Shown: piece by piece, positions 1 to 6,309 of the stretch
Layout of the letters: each line of letters starts with the position of its first letter
Position numbering within the stretch: position 1 is the stretch's first letter
Assembly (NCBI GenBank): GCA_045592865.1
Contig: JAZNVP010000066.1
Coordinates: 1-29,346, forward strand
Reading direction: 5' to 3'
From: RGIG9114 sp045592865
GTDB taxonomy: Bacteria > Bacillota > Clostridia > Oscillospirales > JAGBHD01
Length of the DNA stretch: 29,346 nucleotides
Notes under the pieces: generated by a model
Told to the model about the DNA's origin: nothing
The model's database searches: none
The model's input: only the letters and a program-made list of their open reading frames with translations
Made by a program: the position numbers and the translations under genes

Positions 1-222
1 AAAGAAACAGATACTAAAGATATCGATATATCAGAATTGGTTGACATACGTGATGTAAAAATTGATAAAAATAAACCTTATCCTATAAGGATTATAAGTT
101 ATATAAATCAAATTAAACATCCGTATTGTTTTCGTGTTGGAGATGTAAAGGTGCGAGTATCTTACGCCGGAAAGGATGACTCGTTGAATGATTCTTTCAC
201 GGCATTGATTTCTTCAATGTAA
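1..222 (+). CDS. DUF6870-like small protein of a conjugative element (5'-partial)
   Basis: The reading frame is open from base 1 to the stop at 220-222, giving at least 73 residues, so the gene starts outside the window. The TTG at 37 is probably internal, because the residues before it (SELVDIRDVKID) look like conserved family sequence. The core 'INQIKHPYCFRVGDVKVRVSYA' region resembles, from memory, the small DUF6870 proteins found in Tn916-like and other Clostridial integrative conjugative elements. Their function is unknown; the Cys in HPYC is a typical family residue. No transposase or integrase is visible here, so assignment to a mobile element rests on family resemblance only. The gene lies upstream of spoVT on the same strand, separated by about 400 bp of non-coding sequence. 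Confidence 0.55.
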   Translation, partial: KETDTKDIDISELVDIRDVKIDKNKPYPIRIISYINQIKHPYCFRVGDVKVRVSYAGKDDSLNDSFTALISSM

Positions 223-299
223 TGGAAGAAAAGCAAGTGAGGGAGGTGACAGACTCATCGCCTTTTAGTTTGATTAAGTTATTATACTCATGCATCTAA
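222..299 (+). CDS. Possible 25-residue ORF or truncated gene overlapping the DUF6870-like gene
   Basis: An ATG at 222-224 overlaps the upstream stop in a TAATG arrangement, which is typical of translational coupling. It opens a 25-codon frame ending at 297-299 (starts MEEKQVREVTDSS). It contains an internal GGGAGGTGAC, which would make a strong ribosome binding site, but no start codon follows at a usable distance. The frame could be a genuine tiny gene of an integrated element, or the residue of a longer gene lost at the element's edge. No function can be assigned. Confidence 0.25.
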   Translation: MEEKQVREVTDSSPFSLIKLLYSCI

Positions 300-448
300 A
301 TACATAATAATACTGCTCTCCTTTTCTTAAAATAATTGAAAAATTTGTGGAAAACAGACTCATAATTTCCATAAAAAGAGTGATACTAATACCAAGCAAA
401 AACGACGAGTCTTCCCAAATCAGGGGATTTGGGGCGTGTGGTTGCTCT

Positions 449-486
449 AAACCCGCATAAACACTGCGTTTTTTACTTTTTTAGAG
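449..486 (+). repeat. Imperfect repeat, copy 1
   Basis: The core AAACCCGCATAAACACTGCG is followed by a T-rich stretch and ends in TTTTTTAGAG. It matches copy 2 at 23 of 25 positions over the core (449-473 against 572-596), and the similarity resumes at the TTTTAGAG end. Relative to copy 2 it has a C-C mismatch in the potential stem, so its hairpin is weaker. It may be a recombination (attachment) site arm or a dispersed repeat; the window does not decide. Confidence 0.6.
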
Positions 487-571
487 AATTTTTGGTGAAT
501 ACTTGACACGAGGTGTATCGCTAAAATTTTAAGAAAATCACACTCGTTTTTAGCAAAGTTAAAAACGTCGA

Positions 572-610
572 AAACCCGCATAAATACTGGGTTTTTGGCA
601 CATTTTAGAG
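572..610 (+). repeat. Imperfect repeat, copy 2, just upstream of spoVT
   Basis: The core AAACCCGCATAAATACTGGG continues into TTTTT and ends in TTTTAGAG. It can fold as AAAACCC, an 11-nt loop and GGGTTTT (571-595). It lies 123 bp downstream of copy 1 in the same orientation, and about 20 bp before the spoVT start. I have an impression of similar motifs beside integrases in Clostridial genomes, but cannot verify this here. Confidence 0.6.
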
Positions 611-631
611 TAGAGAAAAGGAGTAAAATAT

Positions 632-1168
632 ATGAAAGCAACTGGAATAGTTCGTAGAATAGACGACCTCGGACGAGTCGTTATTCCCAAAGAAATTCGC
701 CGCACGATGCGCATTCGTGAGGGAGATCCGCTTGAGATCTACACAAATAACGACGGCGAAGTCATCTTTAAAAAATACTCGCCTATTGGCGAGCTTGCCG
801 AGTCGGCATTAAGCCTTTGCGAGATACTCTGGAAGACTACCGGCACACCTGCCGTTATCACCGACCGCGATCACATAGTTGCCGTTTCGGGCGCATCAAA
901 AAAAGAACTTATCGACCGCAAAATAACTAAAGAACTCGAGGACCTCTTAGAGAACCGCCAGAGCTACACCGCCGATGACTCGGGCGCCGTTTTACTTGTA
1001 GACTCCCCCGAAAAGCGTGTGCTCACGATGTCCCCCATTATCTCCGCGGGAGACATTCTCGGCTCGGTTATCTTCCTCTTCGACGAAAACAAAAAGAAGG
1101 CGACCGAAATCGAAATCAAATCGGCACAGATATCCGCCCTATTCCTTTCCAAACAGATGGAAGAATAA
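632..1168 (+). CDS. spoVT: Stage V sporulation protein T, AbrB-family transcription factor
   Basis: SpoVT is a DNA-binding regulator of forespore genes. Residues 1-50 form the swapped-hairpin AbrB domain, with the hallmark GIVRRIDDLGRVVIPKEIRR near the N-terminus. Residues from about 55 to 178 match the GAF-like C-terminal domain that distinguishes SpoVT from the much shorter AbrB. The length of 178 residues is normal for the family. The ATG follows AAAGGAG with 7 nt spacing. In Bacillus the gene is expressed late under sigma-G; I could not find a convincing sigma-G promoter here. It ends at a hairpin terminator shared with the convergent uxaC gene. Its presence indicates an endospore-forming lineage. 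The identification is secure. Confidence 0.95.
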   Translation: MKATGIVRRIDDLGRVVIPKEIRRTMRIREGDPLEIYTNNDGEVIFKKYSPIGELAESALSLCEILWKTTGTPAVITDRDHIVAVSGASKKELIDRKITKELEDLLENRQSYTADDSGAVLLVDSPEKRVLTMSPIISAGDILGSVIFLFDENKKKATEIEIKSAQISALFLSKQMEE

Positions 1169-1181
1169 CAGGGAATGTAAA

Positions 1182-1213
1182 AAGGACCGCAGAACTATTA
1201 TTCTGCGGTCCTT
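1182..1213. terminator. Bidirectional terminator between convergent spoVT and uxaC
   Basis: Near-perfect stem AAGGACCGCAGAA (1182-1194), loop CTATTA, TTCTGCGGTCCTT (1201-1213). Plus-strand transcripts run into TCTTTTTAG after the stem; minus-strand transcripts run into a TTTACATT stretch. It sits 14 bp after the spoVT stop and a few bases beyond the uxaC stop, so it can serve both genes. Confidence 0.9.
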
Positions 1214-1217
1214 CTTT

Positions 1218-2576
1218 TTAGAAATTAAAATATCTTTTTGCGTTCTCGTAACAAATTCCTCTGATTATCTCGTCGAGATAACGGTAATCTGCGGGGTATT
1301 CGCCGTTTTCTACCCAGTCTCCTATCAAATTACAAAGAATTCTTCTGAAATATTCGTGTCTCGGATAGGAAACGAAACTGCGGCTATCAGTCAGCATTCC
1401 AACAAAGTTCGCAATCATACCAAGATTAGAAAGCGCCTTCATCTGCTCCACCATCCCGTCGCGCTGGTCGTTAAACCACCAAGCCGAGCCGAACTGGATC
1501 TTACCCTTAACTTCGCTGCCCTGGAAGTTTCCGAGCATAGTTCCAAGAACGTAATTGTCCTTGGGGTTAAGGGTGTAGAGAATAGTTTTCGGGAGTATAT
1601 CATTCCTATGAAGAAGATTTAAAAACGCCGAAAGCTTCTCTGCAATGCATAGATCGTTTATCGAATCGAAGCCGGTATCGGCGCCGAGCTTCTCGAACAT
1701 CTTGGAGTTGTTATTTCTGAGCGCTCCGATATGAAGCTGCATAGCCCAACCGCGCTTTGAATATTCCTCTGCGCAAACCTTTAAAACTGCGGTCTTATAA
1801 ATATCAACTTCCCCGGCTGTTATCTCTTCCCCACGCATTTTCTTTTCGAACACCGCCTCTGCGTCCCCCTCGCCGAAAGGAACGTATTCGAGCGCATGGT
1901 CGGAAAGACGGCAACCGTAGCTATCAAAGAAAGCAATTCTTGACTTTAACCATTCTATAAGTTCTGAATAACTCTTAACTCCGGTCTTAGCGATATATTC
2001 CTCAAAACCTTCTTTACCTATCTCAACCGCTTTATCGGGGCGGAATGTGGGAAGCACCTTGGTTTCGAAACCTTTTAACTGCTCGTGATATTCCAAGCTG
2101 TCAATAGGATCGTCGGTCGTGCAGATAACCTCAACGTTTGAGCGCCTTATCAGAGCCTTTGCTCTGAAATCTTCTCGCGCGAGCATCTCGTTACATTTAT
2201 CCCAGATCTCCTTGCAGCTTTCTCCAGAAAGCATCTTATCTATTCCGAAATACCTCTTGAGCTCAAGATGGGTCCAATGGAAGATAGGGTTTCCGATAAG
2301 ATAAGGCATTGTCTCGGCGAAAGCCTGGAACTTCTCATATTCATCGGCATCCCCCGTTATATATTTCTCGTCGATACCGTTCGACCTCATCTGACGCCAC
2401 TTATAATGGTCGCCCCCTAAAAAGAGATCGTAAGCATTTCTGAACTGATAATTCTCCGCGATCATCTTAGGAGAAAGATGGCAGTGGTAATCAATAATGG
2501 GCATCTTTTCTGCGGTCGCATAAAGACGCTTTGCGGTTTTGGTTCTTAACATAAAATCTTTATTAATAAATCCCAT
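1218..2576 (-). CDS. uxaC: Glucuronate isomerase (uronate isomerase)
   Basis: Converts D-glucuronate to D-fructuronate and D-galacturonate to D-tagaturonate, the first cytoplasmic step of hexuronate use. It is a metal-dependent amidohydrolase-fold enzyme. Visible family marks are IIDYHCHLSP with metal-binding His31 and His33, NPIFHWTHLELKRYFGI, LHIGALRNNN, and the C-terminal SAWWFNDQRDGM and DSRSFVSYPRHEYFRR. The frame is open to a GTG at 2588, but the ATG at 2576 is preferred: GAGGTG lies just upstream of it and the protein then begins MGFINKDFML, as in relatives (452 residues). No other hexuronate gene (uxaB, uxuA, kdg genes or transporter) is next to it, so it appears to be a single-gene transcription unit with its own promoter at 2604-2632. 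Confidence 0.95.
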   Translation of the reverse strand: MGFINKDFMLRTKTAKRLYATAEKMPIIDYHCHLSPKMIAENYQFRNAYDLFLGGDHYKWRQMRSNGIDEKYITGDADEYEKFQAFAETMPYLIGNPIFHWTHLELKRYFGIDKMLSGESCKEIWDKCNEMLAREDFRAKALIRRSNVEVICTTDDPIDSLEYHEQLKGFETKVLPTFRPDKAVEIGKEGFEEYIAKTGVKSYSELIEWLKSRIAFFDSYGCRLSDHALEYVPFGEGDAEAVFEKKMRGEEITAGEVDIYKTAVLKVCAEEYSKRGWAMQLHIGALRNNNSKMFEKLGADTGFDSINDLCIAEKLSAFLNLLHRNDILPKTILYTLNPKDNYVLGTMLGNFQGSEVKGKIQFGSAWWFNDQRDGMVEQMKALSNLGMIANFVGMLTDSRSFVSYPRHEYFRRILCNLIGDWVENGEYPADYRYLDEIIRGICYENAKRYFNF

Positions 2577-2603
2577 AACGCACCTCACTAACTGTTTGCT
2601 TTA

Positions 2604-2632
2604 ATTCTACCACGAAATTTTGTCAATGTAAA
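2604..2632 (-). promoter_or_regulatory. Sigma-A promoter of uxaC
   Basis: On the minus strand there is TTTACA (2627-2632), a 17-bp spacer and TAGAAT (2604-2609), ending about 28 bp upstream of the ATG. An overlapping TTGACA is only 11 bp from the -10 and so unlikely to be used. No operator symmetry is obvious. Confidence 0.65.
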
Positions 2633-2658
2633 TAGTAACTGTTGCTATAAACAATGCA

Positions 2659-2686
2659 AAAAACGGCAGATTAATCTGCCGTTTTT
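2659..2686 (-). terminator. Terminator of the TM1266/ABC transporter operon
   Basis: Perfect palindrome AAAAACGGCAGA, TTAA centre, TCTGCCGTTTTT, starting immediately beyond the ATPase stop codon at 2687. The GC-rich stem followed by a T-run is a standard intrinsic terminator and separates this operon from uxaC. Confidence 0.9.
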
Positions 2687-3256
2687 CTAAATATTTATTA
2701 TTTTTTCAATACCTAAAAGCCCTGCTTCATTAGCGTCGTGGGTTATCAGAAGAATAAGTCTGTCTTCCCCCTCAGTTTTTATCACCTCGGCGCAAACTTT
2801 TTTGGTCTCCTCGTCAAGACCCGAGAAAACCTCGTCGAGCACTAAGACGTTGCCGCCGAACAAAAGCGCTCTGGCAAGAGCCACCCGCCTTTTCATTCCG
2901 CCCGAAAACTCAGAAACAGGCTTTTCCAGTTCCTCCTCCGAGATAAGCAGCTTTAGAAGAAGATTTTTTGCCCTTTCTCTCTCCTTCGGCGCCACCGCCA
3001 AAAGATTATCGAGCGCAGAAAAATCTTCAAAAAGTCTGTTATCCTGAAACACCGCCGAGAACTTCGGAGTTTTCTCAAAGGATATATCTCCCTCGAACTC
3101 CAAAAGCCCTAAAACTGCCGACAGTAAAGTCGTCTTGCCCGACCCCGAAGGCCCCATGATCGCAGTATTTTCACCTATCTCTACCGAATAGTTTTCGAAA
3201 ACCGTCTTGTCGGTAAAGCTCACCGAAAGATCTTTTATAAATATTTTATTTTTCAT
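2687..3256 (-). CDS. ABC transporter ATP-binding subunit (SsuB/TauB/ThiZ-like importer)
   Basis: Nucleotide-binding subunit powering import by the adjacent permease and binding protein. All ABC motifs are visible: Walker A GPSGSGKTT (residues 35-43), Q-loop Gln71, signature FSGGM, Walker B VLVLDEVFSGLD and the H-loop LLITHD. At 189 residues it is shorter than most family members (about 240-260). Spacing between motifs is compressed but none is missing, and the C-terminal tail after the H-loop is short. Its start overlaps the permease stop by 4 bp (ATGA), implying coupled translation. It is the last gene of the operon. Family relatives import sulfonates, nitrate or thiamine precursors; the substrate here cannot be read from the sequence. 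Confidence 0.9.
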   Translation of the reverse strand: MKNKIFIKDLSVSFTDKTVFENYSVEIGENTAIMGPSGSGKTTLLSAVLGLLEFEGDISFEKTPKFSAVFQDNRLFEDFSALDNLLAVAPKERERAKNLLLKLLISEEELEKPVSEFSGGMKRRVALARALLFGGNVLVLDEVFSGLDEETKKVCAEVIKTEGEDRLILLITHDANEAGLLGIEKIINI

Positions 3257-4002
3257 ACCCTGCCCCCTTTACTGAAAAGAAGACCGAGTGCCTTTTCAAT
3301 GCTCACCGAAATTATAACGATAACCACCGTGTAAGAAAGCATCTCGGGCATATCAAATGCCACCTTGGAAAGATACATCGCCTCTCCAACGCTTCCTTTG
3401 GGAAAGCCAATTACCTCTGCCGCAACGCCGCTCTTGAAGGCAAGACCGCATCCGACCGACAACGCGCTCGACAAAAAAGGCTTAAGCGTCGGCAGATAAA
3501 TAAACCTGAGCCTTCTCAAAAAACTCATTTTGAAAATCTTTGCCGTTTCGAGAAGTTTTTCATCGGCAGAATCCGTGCCGCCCGAAAGGGTTGAATAAAT
3601 AACGGGAAAGGCCATCAAAAAGGAAATTATGAGAGAAACGTTGCGCGAAGAAAACATAACGAGCACCAAAATTATGAAACTCGCAACCGGCACCGCCCTC
3701 AAACTCACGCAAAACGGGTCGAAAAGGGTTCTGATAAACCTAAATTTTATCCCCGCAACCGAGAGAATAAAACCTAAAACCGAAGCCAACGAAAAACCGC
3801 AGAGTATTTTAGCCGTGCTCCACAAGACCGCCGCCCAAAACGAAGCGTCAGTTATGTTCTGGGTGAGCGCTTTAAGGGTTGTTACAGGCGACGGCAGAAC
3901 AAAATCCATCTTATAAATATGCGCCACTATCGCCCAGACGCCAACCCAGAAAACACCTGCAATTATTCCTTTCACCCATCTTTTTGATAAAGCCGATCTC
4001 AT
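3253..4002 (-). CDS. ABC transporter permease (SsuC/ThiX-like)
   Basis: Integral membrane subunit of the importer, 249 residues, with several hydrophobic segments arranged as in the BPD_transp_1 family. The first helix lies at about residues 10-28, and the EAA-type cytoplasmic loop is around the stretch KSGVAAEVIGFPKGSVGEAM in the C-terminal half. The ATG follows AAGGA with about 6 nt spacing and lies 9 bp after the binding-protein gene. It overlaps the ATPase gene by 4 bp, as expected for subunits made in fixed ratio. Length and arrangement are normal for the nitrate/sulfonate/thiamine-precursor class. The substrate is unknown. Confidence 0.9.
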   Translation of the reverse strand: MRSALSKRWVKGIIAGVFWVGVWAIVAHIYKMDFVLPSPVTTLKALTQNITDASFWAAVLWSTAKILCGFSLASVLGFILSVAGIKFRFIRTLFDPFCVSLRAVPVASFIILVLVMFSSRNVSLIISFLMAFPVIYSTLSGGTDSADEKLLETAKIFKMSFLRRLRFIYLPTLKPFLSSALSVGCGLAFKSGVAAEVIGFPKGSVGEAMYLSKVAFDMPEMLSYTVVIVIISVSIEKALGLLFSKGGRV

Positions 4003-4011
4003 AAAAAATCC

Positions 4012-5046
4012 TTACTCGGCGATGTAATAAAGCGCGTCAGTAGGCTCTTCTCCGCCAACCGATTTGGGATTAGACTCATAAAGAACCTTTAAATATCCCG
4101 AAACTGTCGCTTTCATTTCCTCGCCGTCGATATACTTAATGTTGCAAAGCGGAATAGCCTTCTCAGCAACCGCTTCATTTGTTATTCCTGCGATTTTAAG
4201 TTCGGTAACGTAAGAAGCCACCGTCTTAACGTCGTCATTTGCCTTTTCGCACGAAGCCTTGTAGTCCTTAAGGAGAGCCTTAACTGCATCGGGGTTTGAC
4301 TCTGCCCAAGCGCTGTTAACTACCAAAACACCCGTTACGAGAGAAGAAGTCTTATCGACCTTTTCCCATTCTTCCGTGAGGTTGAGCGCAGTTCTTAAGC
4401 CCTCTACCGCACCAAGCGCATTGGTAGCCGCAGGCTGAGGAAGCATCGCAATGGAAGCATTTCCTTTTTTGAGAGCCGCGAGAACCTCTGTGGGTTCGCT
4501 CTTGTATTCAACGGTTACGTCCTTTCCTACCTCAAGCCCGTTCTTTTTAAGAACGTATTCAAGGGAGTATTGAGGGGTCGTTCCCGCACCGGTCGAAACA
4601 ATGGTCTTGCCGCGAAGATCCTCAACCGACTTAACGGTTTCGCCCTTCTCAAGAATATAAAGCACACCGAGGTTGTTAACCGCCGCGATCTTTATCTTGC
4701 CACCGCTGTTTTTGTGAAGAGTTGCCGCCGCATTGCAGGGGATGATAGCCGCGTTTATCTCATTTTTAAGTAGACTCGGCGCAAAAGCGTCTGCCGAAGC
4801 ATAGATCTGATCGTATTTATAGGTGTTGACCGTGTCCTCTGATTTAAGCATCGAAACAACGCCTATCGTTGTGGGTCCGTTAAGTGTTGCGATCTTAACC
4901 TCTGCACCCTCAAACGTTTCAGACTGAGCCGAAGAACTGCCGTTTTCGTCAACCGACGAATTGTCGGTCACCGCACCGCCTGTGCAGGACGAAAGCATAA
5001 CCGCGCAAACGAACGCCGATAATAAAACTAATAATCTGTTTTTCAT
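4012..5046 (-). CDS. ABC transporter substrate-binding lipoprotein (NMT1/SsuA-like)
   Basis: Extracytoplasmic solute receptor, 344 residues. A short positively charged and hydrophobic signal (residues 1-20) ends in the lipobox LSSC, with Cys21 as the predicted lipid anchor, followed by a Ser/Glu-rich linker to about residue 45. The rest matches periplasmic-binding-protein type 2 proteins of the NMT1/ThiY/SsuA group, including VEDLRGKTIVSTGAGTTP, a typical hinge-region motif. The ATG has GGAGGAGT upstream. It lies 3 bp after the TM1266-family gene and directly before the permease. The ligand cannot be deduced; thiamine precursor, sulfonate or another small organic compound are possible by family only. 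Confidence 0.9.
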   Translation of the reverse strand: MKNRLLVLLSAFVCAVMLSSCTGGAVTDNSSVDENGSSSAQSETFEGAEVKIATLNGPTTIGVVSMLKSEDTVNTYKYDQIYASADAFAPSLLKNEINAAIIPCNAAATLHKNSGGKIKIAAVNNLGVLYILEKGETVKSVEDLRGKTIVSTGAGTTPQYSLEYVLKKNGLEVGKDVTVEYKSEPTEVLAALKKGNASIAMLPQPAATNALGAVEGLRTALNLTEEWEKVDKTSSLVTGVLVVNSAWAESNPDAVKALLKDYKASCEKANDDVKTVASYVTELKIAGITNEAVAEKAIPLCNIKYIDGEEMKATVSGYLKVLYESNPKSVGGEEPTDALYYIAE

Positions 5047-5049
5047 TTT

Positions 5050-5307
5050 TTACTCCTCCGTAATTTCTTTTTTGGAATAGGAAGCCTTAACGCTAACCCC
5101 CTTAACACGCCCAAGCGCACCCGAAAGAGCGCTTATCTTACCGTCGTCACCCACAACGCAAAGCGTTATAACGGCAACGCCATACTGTTTAAGGGGAAGC
5201 CCCATTCTTCCCTCAATGATATCCGCAAACCCGTGTAAAATCTTATTTACCTCGCTTGTTGACTCTGCTTCTTCAACTATTATGCTTACACTTGCTATTC
5301 TTTTCAT
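5050..5307 (-). CDS. TM1266-family small regulator-like protein (annotated as iron-only hydrogenase system regulator)
   Basis: An 85-residue protein matching, by recognition, the TM1266 family: N-terminal beta strand IASVSIIVEE, central GRMGLPLKQYGVAVITL, and C-terminal ISALSGALGRVKGVSVKASYSK. The family has a small alpha/beta ferredoxin-like fold akin to ACT or NikR C-terminal domains. Its usual name comes from neighbourhoods with [FeFe]-hydrogenase maturation genes, but no hydrogenase or hydEFG gene is present here. It is instead the first gene of an ABC importer operon, with only 3 bp to the binding-protein gene. SD AGGGGG precedes the ATG by 7 nt. A small ligand-sensing role tied to the transported compound is inference. 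It directly follows the structured leader at 5322-5474. Confidence 0.8.
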   Translation of the reverse strand: MKRIASVSIIVEEAESTSEVNKILHGFADIIEGRMGLPLKQYGVAVITLCVVGDDGKISALSGALGRVKGVSVKASYSKKEITEE

Positions 5308-5321
5308 TTTCTTTTCCCCCT

Positions 5322-5351
5322 AAAAAATAAAACGGCAGTTCCCTGCCGTTT
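5322..5351 (-). terminator. Regulatory terminator inside the TM1266/ABC leader
   Basis: RNA AAACGGCAG (5351-5343), loop GGAA, CUGCCGUUU (5338-5330), then UUAUUUUUU. It lies only about 15 bp upstream of the first gene's start codon, after the promoter and within the same transcript, so it must be conditional. Its first arm is also the 3' strand of the leader's closing helices. Confidence 0.8.
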
Positions 5352-5474
5352 CCGAAAACACAAATTAAGCACTGAGCAGGTTCGACGCAGAAACATCGGC
5401 GCTTTACGAGCTTTACAGTTGTTTGTTTTTGACAGAACCGACCGCTCGGAAAATACCTTGCGGCAGGGATTATC
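5322..5474 (-). promoter_or_regulatory. Structured leader RNA with terminator switch, candidate riboswitch of unknown class
   Basis: On the minus-strand transcript a nested closing helix is formed in three parts. P1 is CCCUGCCG (5468-5461) with CGGCAGGG (5348-5341). P2 is UUUCCGA (5452-5446) with UCGGAAA (5355-5349). P3 is GAGCGGUCGGUUC (5447-5435) with GAACCUGCUC (5383-5374), allowing small internal loops. P3 encloses a ~50-nt domain that repeats GUAAAGC twice, 9 nt apart. The P1 and P2 3' strands overlap the first arm of an intrinsic terminator at 5322-5351, so the folded domain and the terminator cannot coexist. Folding would therefore favour read-through into the TM1266/ABC operon. I could not match the core to TPP, cobalamin, SAM, FMN, THF, Moco, ZTP or T-box consensus sequences. 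Confidence 0.65.
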
Positions 5475-5480
5475 ATAATT

Positions 5481-5509
5481 ATAATACCAAATATGCTTCA
5501 TTATGTCAA
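5481..5509 (-). promoter_or_regulatory. Sigma-A promoter of the TM1266/ABC operon
   Basis: Minus strand: perfect TTGACA (5504-5509), 17-bp spacer, TATTAT (5481-5486). The transcript should begin near 5474, leaving a ~165-nt leader before the first start codon. The -35 box abuts the upstream operon's terminator. Confidence 0.85.
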
Positions 5510-5510
5510 T

Positions 5511-5538
5511 AAAAAAGAGGGCATTCGCCCTCTTTTTT
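5511..5538 (-). terminator. Terminator of the GntR/ABC operon
   Basis: Perfect stem AAAAAAGAGGGC, loop ATTC, GCCCTCTTTTTT. It overlaps the last base pairs of the stop codon of the lipoprotein gene at 5537 and ends the operon that begins near 8208. Confidence 0.9.
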
Positions 5539-6298
5539 AATACGAATATTGAGGATTAAAGCCGTTACCGAATTCCAAGTTTATGTCGGTTTCCTCAGAA
5601 TAGATCTTTAGCATATCCTCTATCTCTTCATTATACTCTGCAGGAATGCCAATTTTAAGGAGACCTTCAGCGGACTCGCCCACCATAGAATAATTGCCGT
5701 TAATGTTTACTAAGGAAAAAGCGTTCTGGCAGAACAAACGGTCCTCGCTTGTCAGCATTACGTCAAACAAATAGTTGTAATTTATCTCCATCATAGCTTC
5801 AACCTTACCGTTGGCTAAAAGATAATCAAATTCAGCCGATAACTCATCCGAAAACGGAAGCCATTTATTCTCAAAATCTTCAGTTTCATCATCATAGCTG
5901 GTGTAATAAACAGCATATTCGGTTAATTCTTCGAGATTTTTTATTCGCCCGTTTATCTCTTCAAATTTATCTGCTCGGCAAAAAACTTCATATGAGCCAT
6001 AATTCTCGGCGATGAAGACCTCATCCTCACTCACTAAAAACTTATCGCCTAAGAAAGCACTCAATAAAACAGGCACGTCTTTTTTTGTTATGAAAATTAA
6101 ATCATTTTCATACTCAGGAAAAAGGGTATCGCACCTATCAAGCATTTTATAGACGTTTCCCTTATAGGATATATTCCACATCGACTCGCCGTAATATCCT
6201 TGTTTTTCCCTTGCTTCATCCAAAGCATCACAACCCGAAAAACAGAAAAGCATTATAAAAACACTTAAAAAAATCAATATTTTTCTAAAAATTTTCAT
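5537..6298 (-). CDS. Predicted lipoprotein of unknown function
   Basis: 253 residues with a clear signal peptide: MKIFRK, a hydrophobic stretch to about residue 20, then the lipobox FSGC with Cys23 as predicted lipid anchor. The mature part is acidic, rich in Glu, Asp, Asn and Tyr, and has no motif I recognise. Conspicuous features are short acidic/aromatic runs such as YYTSYDDETEDFENKW. It is the last gene of the GntR/ABC operon, 11 bp after the membrane subunit gene, so it may be an accessory surface component of that exporter-like system or a sensor of envelope stress. This is context-based inference. It ends directly at the operon terminator. Confidence 0.75.
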   Translation of the reverse strand: MKIFRKILIFLSVFIMLFCFSGCDALDEAREKQGYYGESMWNISYKGNVYKMLDRCDTLFPEYENDLIFITKKDVPVLLSAFLGDKFLVSEDEVFIAENYGSYEVFCRADKFEEINGRIKNLEELTEYAVYYTSYDDETEDFENKWLPFSDELSAEFDYLLANGKVEAMMEINYNYLFDVMLTSEDRLFCQNAFSLVNINGNYSMVGESAEGLLKIGIPAEYNEEIEDMLKIYSEETDINLEFGNGFNPQYSY

Positions 6299-6309
6299 AT
6301 CCTGCCCCC

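Larger units (their letters stand above)
300..631. other. Gene-free stretch upstream of spoVT: hairpin, repeat pair, likely element junction
   Basis: No convincing gene lies here. A minus-strand frame at 447-641 is produced largely by the two repeats and has no ribosome binding site. What can be seen: AT-rich sequence to about 410; a hairpin at 414-433 (CCCAAATC, loop AGGG, GATTTGGG) without a T-run, so not an ordinary terminator; and two copies of a ~38-bp repeat (see separate entries). A TTGACA at 503-508 has no good -10 box at 17 bp. A GAATA at 497-501 is reminiscent of a sigma-G -35 box, but no matching -10 is evident, so no promoter for spoVT is called. The ribosome binding site AAAGGAG at 618-624 belongs to spoVT. 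Confidence 0.5.

Noticed and set aside
414..433. Intrinsic terminator after the DUF6870-like gene
   Set aside because: The 8-bp hairpin is clear but is followed by GCGTGTGG rather than a T-run on either strand, so it is kept only as an unexplained hairpin.
447..641. 64-residue minus-strand frame upstream of spoVT
   Set aside because: It is made largely of the two repeat copies (duplicated VFMRV), lacks a ribosome binding site and overlaps the spoVT start.
1017..1622. 201-residue plus-strand frame across the spoVT end and uxaC
   Set aside because: It crosses the terminator between convergent genes, is antisense to conserved uxaC residues, and has no family resemblance.
5308..5474. TPP or cobalamin riboswitch in the TM1266/ABC leader
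   Set aside because: GAACCUG followed by UUAAU resembles the 3' half of a TPP aptamer, and CAACUGUAAAGC resembles part of a cobalamin riboswitch. However, the CUGAGA and GGGGUGC elements of TPP, and the GCCACUG B12 box and its partner segments, are absent or out of order.
5273..5476. Open frames running from the promoter through the leader into the TM1266 gene
   Set aside because: They have no ribosome binding site, begin at or before the transcription start, and overlap strong RNA structure. They look like chance open frames.
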